A stretch of 32,571 nt of DNA, taken from an uncultured Trueperaceae bacterium (GTDB taxonomy: Bacteria > Deinococcota > Deinococci > Deinococcales > Trueperaceae). The translations under genes and the position numbers were made by a program. The notes below the pieces were generated by a model that saw only the letters and a program-made list of their open reading frames with translations, did not search any database and was not told the DNA's origin. Where the stretch lies: the NCBI GenBank assembly GCA_937907415.1, contig CALCHY010000152.1:1-32571 (forward strand). Direction: 5' to 3'. Within the stretch, counting starts at the first letter, position 1. Every line of letters starts with the position of its first letter. Shown here piece after piece: positions 7,021 to 15,024 of this stretch.

Positions 7021-8370
7021 ATGAAGAAGCTGCCGAGCGAAGTCGCCGCATACTCACTCGAGGCGCTGCAGCGCCTTGTCAAGATCCCTTCGGTTTCCGC
7101 GGAGGGCCGGGCGTTGCCGGAGGCGGCGGCCGCCGTCGCGGACTTGCTGACCGGTCTAGGGGCCAGCACGGAAGTGCACGCCACGGCCGGTGCGCCAGTG
7201 GTGTTCGCTGAGTATCCGGCTCAGCCCGGCTACCCGACCATCCTCTTCTACAACCACTACGACGTGCAGCCGGCCGACCCGCTCGCCGAGTGGCATAGCG
7301 ATCCGTTCGTGCTTACCCAAGTCGGCGATACGTGGTACGGCCGCGGCGTCTCGGATGACAAGAGCGAGCTCGTTTCGCGGCTGGCGGCGTTGCGCTGGTA
7401 CCGCGAGGAACACGGCTCCATCCCGTTCGGCTTCAAGTTCGTAGTGGAGGGCGAGGAGGAGGTAGGCAGCCCGAACCTCGCGGCTTACGTGGCTGAGAAC
7501 GCCGAGCGCTTGCGTGCCGACGGTTGCGTGTGGGAGTTCGGCGGCGTTACCGCCAGCGGCGCCCCGATGACCTACTTCGGCCTCAAGGGCGTCGTGTGCC
7601 TCGAGCTGAACGTCCGCACGGCCGGGCACGACCTGCACTCCTCACTTGGCGCGGTCGTCGAGAACCCCATCTACCGGTTAGCGCAGGCGTTGACTTCGCT
7701 GCGCGACGCGAACGGGCGCGTGCTGATCGACGGCTTCTATGCCGACGTGGCCCCGTTGACGGCAGGCGAGCAGGCGCTGCTCGCCGCGCTGCCGGACGAG
7801 GCGGCCGAACTAGCGGCGGTCTATGGCGTTAGCGGCTACTTGGGAGGCGTGACGGGAAGCGAGTTCCAACGCGTGCGCCTCATGGAACCGAACATCAACT
7901 ACAACGGTTTCACTGCCGGCTACTCGGGGCCGGGCTCCAAGACGGTGCTACCGGCGACGGCCAGCGCGAAGCTCGACATCAGGCTAGTGCCGCGCCAGGA
8001 CCCAGCGAAGGTCTTGGCTGGGTTGCGCGCGCACCTTGACCGTTTGGGGTTCACCGACATAGAGCTGACGGAGTTGGAGATGAGCGAGTTCGCCGCCCGC
8101 TCGGACGTCGATCACCCGTTCGTGCAGGCCACCATCTCTGCCTTACGCGAGGTGTACGGCCGCGAGCCGGTCGCTTACCCGAACAGCGCCGGCTCCGGCC
8201 CGATGCACCCCTTCCTCGAGCACCTTGGCCTCCCGGTCGTCGGCCTCGGTTGCGGCCACCCTGGGTCGCGGGCGCATAGCCCTAACGAGAACGTGCGCCT
8301 AGCCGACTTCGAACTGGGCGTCGCGTCCGTCAAGCGCCTCTGCGAGGTGTTCGGCGGACTGCCGCGCTGA
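7021..8370 (+). CDS. M20 family dipeptidase / deacylase
   Basis: A 449-residue cytosolic peptidase with all expected M20 di-zinc motifs: NHYDVQP (H79, D81), GRGVSDDK (bridging D112), VEGEEEVGS (catalytic E145, metal E146), LDIRLVP, and a late His in GCGHPGSRAHSPNENV. The dimerisation or lid domain is present between about residues 185 and 310. Members cleave dipeptides or related amides (carnosine-type dipeptidases, ArgE/DapE relatives). It starts with an ATG without SD, 6 nt after TTAGAT, and lies downstream of the terminator at 6949-6992, so it has its own promoter. It converges with msrA only 5 nt away. Confidence 0.93.
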   Translation: MKKLPSEVAAYSLEALQRLVKIPSVSAEGRALPEAAAAVADLLTGLGASTEVHATAGAPVVFAEYPAQPGYPTILFYNHYDVQPADPLAEWHSDPFVLTQVGDTWYGRGVSDDKSELVSRLAALRWYREEHGSIPFGFKFVVEGEEEVGSPNLAAYVAENAERLRADGCVWEFGGVTASGAPMTYFGLKGVVCLELNVRTAGHDLHSSLGAVVENPIYRLAQALTSLRDANGRVLIDGFYADVAPLTAGEQALLAALPDEAAELAAVYGVSGYLGGVTGSEFQRVRLMEPNINYNGFTAGYSGPGSKTVLPATASAKLDIRLVPRQDPAKVLAGLRAHLDRLGFTDIELTELEMSEFAARSDVDHPFVQATISALREVYGREPVAYPNSAGSGPMHPFLEHLGLPVVGLGCGHPGSRAHSPNENVRLADFELGVASVKRLCEVFGGLPR

Positions 8371-8375
8371 CTTGC

Positions 8376-8927
8376 TTAGACGTACTCCGGCTTCAGGCGT
8401 TCGAGGTAGAGCTTGCGGAACTTCGCTACCTTCGGCGCGATGACGGCCGCGCAGTAAGGCTGGCGGGGGTTCTTGGCGAAGTAATCGTCGTGGTAGGCCT
8501 CGGCAGGGTAGAAGGTAGCGAGCGGCTCTAGCTCCGTTACGAGCGGGTCGGCGTAGATGCCGTTGGCCTTCACTTCAGCCATGACGGCCTCCGCCGTCTG
8601 GCGCTGCTCCTCACCCTGGTAGTAGATGGCGGAGCGGTACTGCGTACCGATGTCGTTGCCCTGCCTGTCCTTGGTCGTCGGGTCGTGAACGGTGAAGAAC
8701 ACGCGCAGGATGTCGGCGTAACTAACGACGGCAGGGTCGAACTCGAGCTTCACTACCTCGGCGTGGCCGGTCCTGCCCGTACACACCTGCTCGTACGTCG
8801 GGTTGGCTACATGCCCGCCCGCGTAACCAGAACTCACCTTGCTAACGCCGTTAAGGCCGTCGAAGACGGCCTCGAGGCACCAGAAGCAGCCACCAGCTAG
8901 GACGGCGGTAGATGTTGTCTCACTCAT
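8376..8927 (-). CDS. msrA: Peptide-methionine (S)-S-oxide reductase MsrA
   Basis: A 183-residue protein with the signature GGCFWCLEAVF, where C14 of GCFWC is the nucleophile, followed by GVSKVSSGYAGG, YEQVCTGRTGHAEVV and GTQYRSAIYY, all standard MsrA blocks. It reduces methionine-S-sulfoxide in damaged proteins, with thioredoxin restoring the enzyme. The recycling Cys may be in the C-terminal PYCAAVI segment. ATG 8927 is leaderless: TAGAGT lies 6 nt upstream and there is no SD. The gene follows pepA by 26 nt on the same strand, yet has its own promoter there. Confidence 0.96.
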   Translation of the reverse strand: MSETTSTAVLAGGCFWCLEAVFDGLNGVSKVSSGYAGGHVANPTYEQVCTGRTGHAEVVKLEFDPAVVSYADILRVFFTVHDPTTKDRQGNDIGTQYRSAIYYQGEEQRQTAEAVMAEVKANGIYADPLVTELEPLATFYPAEAYHDDYFAKNPRQPYCAAVIAPKVAKFRKLYLERLKPEYV

Positions 8928-8933
8928 GGGTTC

Positions 8934-8939
8934 ACTCTA
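8934..8939 (-). promoter_or_regulatory. Leaderless -10 box of msrA
   Basis: On the minus strand TAGAGT (TANNNT consensus) ends 6 nt before the msrA ATG. It lies in the 26-nt gap between the pepA stop and msrA. Confidence 0.55.
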
Positions 8940-8953
8940 GTCCCGCTTGGGCG

Positions 8954-10519
8954 TTAGGCCCAGTCGCGCAGGAACTCCACGAAGAGGCGCACGCCGTATC
9001 CAGTTGCGCCTGGCGTTAGGTAAGCCTTGCCCTTCGGGCTGTCGACGAGGGCCATGCCCGCCATGTCGAGGTGCGCCCACGGGTAGTCGGTGAACGCCTG
9101 CAGGAAGACGGCGGCCGTGCCGACGCCGCCCTGCGCTCCACCCGTGTTCTTGAGGTCGGCGACTTGCGACTCGATGGTCGCGCGGTACTCCTCGAAGAGC
9201 GGCATGGGCCACACGCGTTCGTTGGTGGCGCCCGCCGCCGTCTCGAGGCGAGCGCGCAACGTCTGGTCGCTAGCGAACAGGGACGCCGCCACGCCAGCGC
9301 CTAGTGCCGTCACGCTCGCACCCGTGAGGGTGGCGATGTCGACCACGGCGGCGGGCTCGAAGCTCTGCGCGTAAACGAGGGCGTCGGCTAGGGCCAAGCG
9401 GCCCTCGGCGTCGGTGGAGAGGACCTCGATGCTTAGTCCGTTGCTGGCGATCAGCACGTCTGACGGCCTGAAGGCCGCGCCGTCCGGCATGTTCTCTACG
9501 CATGGGCAGAGGGCAACGACGCGCACGTTGAGGTCGAGTTCGGCAACGGCCTGCATGGCGCCGAGCACGGCGGCGGCGCCCGCCATGTCCGATTTCATGG
9601 GGATCATGCCGTCGCGCGACTTGAGCGAGAGGCCGCCGCTGTCGAAAGTGACGCCCTTGCCGATGAGCACGACGAGGGGGAGGTCGGTGCGCCCGGCGTT
9701 GTGGACTAGTTCGATGAAGCGCGGCTCGTGGGCTGAGCCCTTGGCGACCGCGAGGAAGGCGCCCATCTTGCGCTCCGCCGCCCAGGCCCTATCGCCGATG
9801 GCGACGCCAAGGCCAGTGCGCTCAGCCAACGTGAGGGCGGTCTGGGCGAGGTACTCGGGGGTGGCGTACACGGGCGGCAAGTTGACGAGGTCGCGTGCCA
9901 GCGCAACGCCGCGGGCAACGGCATGCGCTGCTAGCGCGCCGTCTAGGTGGTTCGCCCTCTGCGTTTCGTCTGGCTCGACTAGTGTGATCTGCTCGAGGCC
10001 CGTGGCCGGAGCCTTGGCCATCTCGCGCCAGCCGCCGTAGCGGTAGCTCGCAAGTAGGGCGCCCTCTAGCGTGGCTTGAGCAGCCTCGCTAGGCGCCAGG
10101 CCGCCAACGCCAGCGCCAGCGCCGTGGATGACGGTGGCGAGGTTGGTTGCGCCGAGGTCGCGCGCCTTGAGGGCGGCAGCTGCGGACGCGCGCCGCACCG
10201 CTTCTGGCCCGAAGGTCGCGCGCTCGCCTAGGCCAGCGACGAGGACGCGCTGCGCCTTGACGCCACTGGTTGGGTAGAGGGCGGTGACTTCTCCCAGCTT
10301 GCCGCTGATGTCGCCGCTGGCGCTCAGCCTGGCGATGACGCCGCCGAGCGCGGCATCGACCGCTGCAGCGGCGTCATCTTGCGGCGCCGTGCCAGAGAAG
10401 TGGCCGATGACGATGGCGTCCGCGGCCACGTCGGCGATGTTGGCGGTCACTACTTCGCTGTTCGGCAGCCGGGGGAGTCCGAGGCGAGGCCCCTCGCGGA
10501 CGGTTCTTTCGCTAGGCAT
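8954..10519 (-). CDS. pepA: Leucyl aminopeptidase (M17)
   Basis: A 521-residue M17 aminopeptidase. The C-terminal catalytic domain shows VLIGKGVTFDSGGLSLK (metal Lys and Asp), MKSDMAGAAAVLG (metal Asp) and STDAEGRLALADAL (metal Asp and Glu, catalytic Arg), so both metal sites are complete. The N-terminal domain is the usual Rossmann-like module. It releases N-terminal residues from peptides in the cytosol. ATG 10519 follows CAGGAGGGAAC with ideal spacing; an upstream frame reaching 10639 would add 40 residues with no family similarity and would run into the divergent IclR promoter. Divergent from the IclR-peptide operon, it may help process the imported peptides. Confidence 0.95.
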   Translation of the reverse strand: MPSERTVREGPRLGLPRLPNSEVVTANIADVAADAIVIGHFSGTAPQDDAAAAVDAALGGVIARLSASGDISGKLGEVTALYPTSGVKAQRVLVAGLGERATFGPEAVRRASAAAALKARDLGATNLATVIHGAGAGVGGLAPSEAAQATLEGALLASYRYGGWREMAKAPATGLEQITLVEPDETQRANHLDGALAAHAVARGVALARDLVNLPPVYATPEYLAQTALTLAERTGLGVAIGDRAWAAERKMGAFLAVAKGSAHEPRFIELVHNAGRTDLPLVVLIGKGVTFDSGGLSLKSRDGMIPMKSDMAGAAAVLGAMQAVAELDLNVRVVALCPCVENMPDGAAFRPSDVLIASNGLSIEVLSTDAEGRLALADALVYAQSFEPAAVVDIATLTGASVTALGAGVAASLFASDQTLRARLETAAGATNERVWPMPLFEEYRATIESQVADLKNTGGAQGGVGTAAVFLQAFTDYPWAHLDMAGMALVDSPKGKAYLTPGATGYGVRLFVEFLRDWA

Positions 10520-10603
10520 GTTCCCTCCTGGGTGGCGCGTCGGCGCCGCTGTGGCCATGCTACCGCTGGCGCCGTTCGTTAAGGATCGACTAGCGCAAGG
10601 GGG

Positions 10604-10632
10604 TTTACATAGTCGGGTTGGCCGACTATCAT
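10604..10632 (+). promoter_or_regulatory. Sigma-70-type promoter of the IclR-peptide operon
   Basis: TTTACA (10604-10609), a 17-bp spacer and TATCAT (10627-10632): each box matches consensus at 5 of 6 positions. It predicts a transcript starting near 10639, which excludes the in-frame start at 10618 and leaves a leader of about 75 nt. Confidence 0.7.
10609..10629. promoter_or_regulatory. Palindromic operator within the IclR promoter
   Basis: ATAGTCGG (10609-10616), GTTGG, CCGACTAT (10622-10629) is a perfect 8+8 inverted repeat filling the spacer and touching both the -35 and -10 boxes. IclR-family regulators commonly bind palindromes at their own promoters, so this is a strong candidate autoregulatory operator. 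Confidence 0.6.
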
Positions 10633-10649
10633 CTCTCAATCGGCACGGC

Positions 10650-10679
10650 GTATGGCGATGCGAGAACGTCTCACCATAC
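10650..10679. promoter_or_regulatory. Second, imperfect palindrome in the IclR leader
   Basis: GTATGG (10650-10655) pairs with CCATAC (10674-10679), with an inner GAGA-ACG-TCTC (10662-10672). It lies roughly +12 to +41 from the predicted transcription start. It could be an auxiliary operator or a leader hairpin. Confidence 0.4.
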
Positions 10680-10713
10680 GAAACTCAAGGCAGTCACTTG
10701 GCCTCCACTGGAG

Positions 10714-11493
10714 ATGACCTTGCCAAACCAGTACGTCATCCAATCAGCTCTGCGCACCCTCCAAGTACTCTTGGCGTTCGGCAAGCCGCCGCACCGCTAC
10801 GGCCTAGCCGACCTGCAGCAGGTGACGCCGTTCGAGAAGAACCAGCTCTACCGCTCACTTCGCACCCTCGAAGCTGGTGGTTTCATCGTCGCAGACAGTA
10901 GCGGTCGCTACACCGTCACCCCTATCGCCAACGTCCTCAGCGCGGCCAGCGCCCACGGGCGGCCCCACACGCTCGTCGAGGTCGCTTCACCGCAACTGGA
11001 CGCGCTGGCCGACGAGACAGGGGAATCCGTGAACCTCAACGCCCTGGCTGGTGACCAAGCGGTCTGCCTTGACCGCCGCGAGAGTGCCCACAAGGTGCGC
11101 CTCGCTTCGGTGCTCGGCCAAGCAGTGCCGCTGCACGCTGGCGCCGGACCGAAGGCGATGCTCGCGTTCCTCGACGAGGGCAGGCGCGCGCGCATCCTCG
11201 GTAGGCTCGCCTCTTACCCCAGCTACTCCGCCACCACGCTGCGCGACGCTCAACTCCTCGCCGAGGAACTCGAGGCCACCCGCGAGCGCGGTTACTCGAT
11301 CAGTGACGAGGACTTCGACGAGGGCGCCCGCGGTGTCGGTGCGCCCATCTTCGACGGCAGTGGCCAAGTCGTTGGCGCCGTCAGCGTCGGAGGCCCATCG
11401 TTCCGCGTCGGCCAAGGCGAGCTGACGCGCTTCGCACCGCTCATCGTCCGAGTCGCCAAGACCATCTCGCAGGGCCTCGGCTACTCAGGGTGA
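10714..11493 (+). CDS. IclR-family transcriptional regulator
   Basis: A 259-residue protein with an N-terminal winged helix-turn-helix (IQSALRTLQVLLAF, then LYRSLRTLEAGGFIV with the wing SGRYTV) and a C-terminal effector domain (VNLNALAGDQAVCLDR, PLHAGAGPKAMLAF, RERGYSISDEDFDEGARGVGAPIFD, VVGAVSVGGP), the standard IclR order. It should bind a small ligand and control the operon behind it. Two palindromes lie just upstream. The ATG at 10714 has GGAG immediately before it; a TTG at 10720 has the same GGAG at better spacing, so the true start could be two codons later. The binding-protein gene follows 20 nt downstream. Confidence 0.92.
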   Translation: MTLPNQYVIQSALRTLQVLLAFGKPPHRYGLADLQQVTPFEKNQLYRSLRTLEAGGFIVADSSGRYTVTPIANVLSAASAHGRPHTLVEVASPQLDALADETGESVNLNALAGDQAVCLDRRESAHKVRLASVLGQAVPLHAGAGPKAMLAFLDEGRRARILGRLASYPSYSATTLRDAQLLAEELEATRERGYSISDEDFDEGARGVGAPIFDGSGQVVGAVSVGGPSFRVGQGELTRFAPLIVRVAKTISQGLGYSG

Positions 11494-11513
11494 GGAATCT
11501 CAAGGAGGACCGC

Positions 11514-13118
11514 ATGCCCCCGATCCGTGTCTTTCGTAAAGCTCGTAGGCTACTCGCAGCTGCACTGCTGCTCGTAGCCGCCTCGGCCCTAACGGCCAGC
11601 GCGCAGGACTACGACCCGAAGGGTTCGTTGACCTTCGCGACCAACGCCGACCCAACCCTCAACCCGTGGAACGCCTCGGCCGTCATCGAGTCGAACCTCA
11701 TCAACACGATCCTCTTCGACCAGCTCGTGCGTTACGACCCGACCGACCTGCGCCCAGCCCCAGGCCTCGCCGAGAGCTGGGAGACCGCGGCCGATGGCCT
11801 TAGCTGGACCTTCCACCTGCGCCAGGACGTCACCTGGTCGGACGGCGAGAAGTTCAACGCGGACGACGTCGTCTTCACCTTCAACGACGCCATCCTCGTC
11901 AAGGAACTCGGCGCCAACCGCGCCTCGACGTTCACGCCCGTAGACCGGGTTGTCAAGGTCGACGATTACACCGTCGTCTTCGAACTCAACCGCCCCTTCT
12001 CCTCGCTGCCCTACTACCTCGCCTACTACTCGGGCATGCTGCCGGAGCACGTGCTCAAGGGCGCGGAGAACCCGCTGACCGTCGCGTCGTTCAACAAGGG
12101 CAAGCCCGTCGTGACCGGCCCGTACCGCGTCGACGAGTTCGTCTCTGGCGCCTACGTTCGCCTCGTGCCGAACGAGAACTACTGGGGCCCGAAGCCCAAG
12201 CTCGCCTCGATCACCTTCAACATCATTCCCGACGGCAACGCCCAAGTAGCGCAGCTCCTCGCCGGCGGCCTCGACATGGTGTCTATCACCAACCCGGCGC
12301 TCCTCGCGGGCGTGTCGCGTAACCCCAACCTCGAGGTCATCCGCCAGAGCCAGAACATCTGGTACTTCGTCGCCCTCAACCTCGACGACCCGCGCTTCCA
12401 GGACGTACGCATGCGCCAGGCGCTCCTCAGCGCCATCGACCGCGAGGCCATGATCAGCGCTATCGTCGAGGGCTACGGCGTCGAAGCGACCGGACCGATC
12501 GCCCCCCTCCTCCAGGCCTTCTACGACACCGACGTCGCCCACTGGCCGTACGACCCTGAACGCGCCAAGTCCCTCCTCGCAGACGCAGGCTGGACGCCAG
12601 GCGCGGACGGCATCCTGCAGAAGGACGGCGAGCGCCTCACCATCGACATGCCGACCGGCCAGTTCGGTTACCTCGTGCCAGCCACGCTGCTCGTCCAGCA
12701 GTACTGGGAAGACGTCGGCGTCGAAGTGAAGGTGGACACCATCGAGTGGAACGCCTTCATCCAGAAGGCCGTCGTCAACCGCGACTACGACGCCATGCTG
12801 GCGTGGTGGAGCACCCCGCCGACCCCGGACCAGTCCGGCTACTTCGCCTCGTCGGCAGCCGATGTCGGCAACAACATCCCCAACTACCGCAACCCCGAAC
12901 TCGACGCCCTCTGGGAAGAAGGCCGCGCAGCCACCACACTCGACGGCCAGATCGCCATCTACAACCAGGTGCAGCAGATCATCGCCGAGGAACTGCCTTA
13001 CCTCTTCCTCTGGTACCCGGACATGATCGCGGTGCGCAACACGCGCATCGGCGGCATGTACGACATCAATAGCGCAGCGAACTTCCAGTACTCGTTCAAC
13101 TGGTTCGTCAAGCCGTAA
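11514..13118 (+). CDS. Periplasmic peptide-binding protein, DppA/OppA family (SBP_bac_5)
   Basis: A 534-residue secreted solute-binding protein. A basic start and hydrophobic core (RLLAAALLLVAASALTASA) end in an ASA signal-peptidase site before QDYDP. The mature part follows the SBP_bac_5 plan: TFATNADPTLNPW, LAESWETAADGLSWTFHLR, VTWSDGEKFNADDVVFTFN, and VRMRQALLSAIDREAM. It delivers peptides or related compounds to the DppB/DppC permeases encoded next. ATG 11514 follows AAGGAGG; a GTG at 11490 overlapping the iclR stop would lack a ribosome binding site. The ligand is unknown, but the hydrolases downstream suggest a peptide or amide. Confidence 0.94.
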   Translation: MPPIRVFRKARRLLAAALLLVAASALTASAQDYDPKGSLTFATNADPTLNPWNASAVIESNLINTILFDQLVRYDPTDLRPAPGLAESWETAADGLSWTFHLRQDVTWSDGEKFNADDVVFTFNDAILVKELGANRASTFTPVDRVVKVDDYTVVFELNRPFSSLPYYLAYYSGMLPEHVLKGAENPLTVASFNKGKPVVTGPYRVDEFVSGAYVRLVPNENYWGPKPKLASITFNIIPDGNAQVAQLLAGGLDMVSITNPALLAGVSRNPNLEVIRQSQNIWYFVALNLDDPRFQDVRMRQALLSAIDREAMISAIVEGYGVEATGPIAPLLQAFYDTDVAHWPYDPERAKSLLADAGWTPGADGILQKDGERLTIDMPTGQFGYLVPATLLVQQYWEDVGVEVKVDTIEWNAFIQKAVVNRDYDAMLAWWSTPPTPDQSGYFASSAADVGNNIPNYRNPELDALWEEGRAATTLDGQIAIYNQVQQIIAEELPYLFLWYPDMIAVRNTRIGGMYDINSAANFQYSFNWFVKP

Positions 13119-13135
13119 CCAGCTTAGGAGCCTAG

Positions 13136-14083
13136 GTGACCGCGTACATCCTCCGCAGGATCGGGCTTGGCATCATCGTGCTGTGGCTCGTCTCGGTGGT
13201 GACGTTCTTCCTCATCAACCTGGCGCCAGGCGGACCGTCCGCTGCCGTCAGCTTCGAACGCACGGCGTCTGAACGCGAAGCGCTCCTGAAGCTCTACGGC
13301 CTAGACGACCCCGTCCTCGTGCGCTACGGCAAGTGGTTGGGCGGGGTAGTGCGCGGTGACCTTGGCGTCAGCTACAACCAGGGCCTGCCGGTAGCGTTGC
13401 TCCTCAAGCAGCGGCTACCGAACACCCTCACCCTCGGCCTCGCGGCGCTCCTGACGGCCACCATCCTCGGCATCCTGCTCGGGACGCTGGCCGCCGTCTA
13501 CCGCAACGGTTGGGTTGACCACCTGGTCAGCACCATCACCACCCTCGGCATGTCGATCCCCGGCTTCTGGCTGGGGATCGTCGCCATCATCCTCTTCGCG
13601 GTCGAGCTGCGCTGGTTGCCTGCCTCAGGCATCGTCAGTTCTGGGCGCTCCGCCGACTTCCTCGACCGCCTCAAGCACCTCGTCATGCCAGCAGGCGTCC
13701 TGGCGTTCACGCTCATGCCTAACGTCGTGCGCGTGACGCGCTCCGCGCTGCTCGAGGTCAACCGCGCTGACTACGTGCGCACCGCCAAGGGTAAGGGCCT
13801 GCCACCTAACCGGGTGCTCTTCAAGCACGCCTTCAAGAACGCCCTCGTGCCCGTCCTGGCCGTGCTCGGGCTCGTGACGACCGCGCTCTTCTCGGGCTCC
13901 GTCGTCATCGAGAGCGTGTTCGGCTGGCCTGGCCTCGGGCGCTTGGCCATCGAGGCGGCCAACGGCCGCGACTACCCCGTCATCCTCGGCGCGACGCTGC
14001 TTGCAGGCCTCCTCGTCGTGGCCGTCAACCTCCTCGTCGACCTGCTCTACGCGGTCGTTGACCCACGGATCCGCCATGACTGA
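13136..14083 (+). CDS. Dpp/Opp-type ABC transporter permease (DppB-like)
   Basis: A 315-residue inner-membrane permease with six predicted helices. It begins MTAYILRRIGLGIIVLW, the usual DppB start, and has the ATPase-contact EAA-like loop (DYVRTAKGKGLPPNRVLFKHAFKN). GTG 13136 follows AGGAG. It forms the channel with the DppC-like protein encoded next, whose gene overlaps it by 8 nt. No ATPase genes accompany the pair. Confidence 0.94.
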   Translation: MTAYILRRIGLGIIVLWLVSVVTFFLINLAPGGPSAAVSFERTASEREALLKLYGLDDPVLVRYGKWLGGVVRGDLGVSYNQGLPVALLLKQRLPNTLTLGLAALLTATILGILLGTLAAVYRNGWVDHLVSTITTLGMSIPGFWLGIVAIILFAVELRWLPASGIVSSGRSADFLDRLKHLVMPAGVLAFTLMPNVVRVTRSALLEVNRADYVRTAKGKGLPPNRVLFKHAFKNALVPVLAVLGLVTTALFSGSVVIESVFGWPGLGRLAIEAANGRDYPVILGATLLAGLLVVAVNLLVDLLYAVVDPRIRHD

Positions 14084-14957
14084 CAGTGCCGCAACTAGCG
14101 CGCCGCAGACGGCACCGGAAGCCAGCGCCAGTTCAGCTAAGCTGTGGCGCAAGGTTCGGCGCCAACCGCTCGGCATCGTTGCGCTTTTACTCCTCGTCGT
14201 GCTCGGTTTGGCCGTCACGCTCGGCCCCGTCATCTACGCGCAAGCGCCCAACCGCACCGACGCGCGCAACACCCTCAAGGCCCCAAGCGCCGAGCACCTC
14301 CTCGGCACTGACGAGCTCGGTAGGGACGTCCTCGCCAGAGTCCTGGCGGGCGGCCGCGTTTCGTTGAGCGTCGGCCTCCTCGCCATGGTGGTCGGCCTCA
14401 CCATCGGCACCATCGCAGGTGGCCTCGCCGGCTACTTCAGGGGCCGCACCGAAGTCATGATCATGCGGCTGGTAGACGTCTTCATGGCCATCCCGAACTT
14501 CTTCCTCATCCTCGTGGTCGTCACGGCGTTCGGTAACCACCCCATCACGGTCATCGTCACCGTCGGCATCGGCTTCTGGGCTCAGATGGCGCGCGTCGTG
14601 CACGCCGAGTTCGTGAAGGTGCGCGGTTACGAGTTCATCGAGGCCGCTCGCGCGCTGGGCGCCACCCACCCCCGCACCATGCTCAAGCACGTCCTACCGC
14701 AAGTCGTGCCGCAGGCCATCGTCCTCGCCTCGCTAGGCGTCGGTTGGGCGATCCTCACGGAAGCGGGTCTCTCTTACCTTGGGCTTGGCATCCAACCGCC
14801 GCTCGCGTCGTGGGGCAACATGCTCCAGAACGCGCAGTCGTACTTGTGGTTGAAGCCGGAGCTCGCCATCTACCCAGGCCTATTCATCGCCATCACCGTG
14901 CTGGCATTCAACGTGCTTGGCAACGCCCTGCGCGACATGTTCGACCCCCGCGCGTAG
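14076..14957 (+). CDS. Dpp/Opp-type ABC transporter permease (DppC-like)
   Basis: A 293-residue permease. A cytoplasmic N-terminal stretch is followed by the DppC landmarks HLLGTDELGRDVLARVLAGG and the EAA-like loop (YEFIEAARALGATHPRTMLKHVLP). The C-terminus is SWGNMLQNAQSYL...LGNALRDMFDPR, typical of the family. ATG 14076 overlaps the end of the dppB-like gene, indicating translational coupling. A longer frame from 14001 would be inside that gene and unlike family members. Confidence 0.94.
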   Translation: MTDSAATSAPQTAPEASASSAKLWRKVRRQPLGIVALLLLVVLGLAVTLGPVIYAQAPNRTDARNTLKAPSAEHLLGTDELGRDVLARVLAGGRVSLSVGLLAMVVGLTIGTIAGGLAGYFRGRTEVMIMRLVDVFMAIPNFFLILVVVTAFGNHPITVIVTVGIGFWAQMARVVHAEFVKVRGYEFIEAARALGATHPRTMLKHVLPQVVPQAIVLASLGVGWAILTEAGLSYLGLGIQPPLASWGNMLQNAQSYLWLKPELAIYPGLFIAITVLAFNVLGNALRDMFDPRA

Positions 14958-15024
14958 CGGGGAACGCATCCACGCGCGTGGCCGGGGATCAAGCGCCTCA
15001 GCACACCCTATGAAGGGAGTAACA

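Noticed and set aside
11589..12542. A minus-strand open frame of 317 codons
   Set aside because: It is antisense to the first peptide-binding protein and rich in Val/Asp/Glu/Arg, as expected of a shadow frame.
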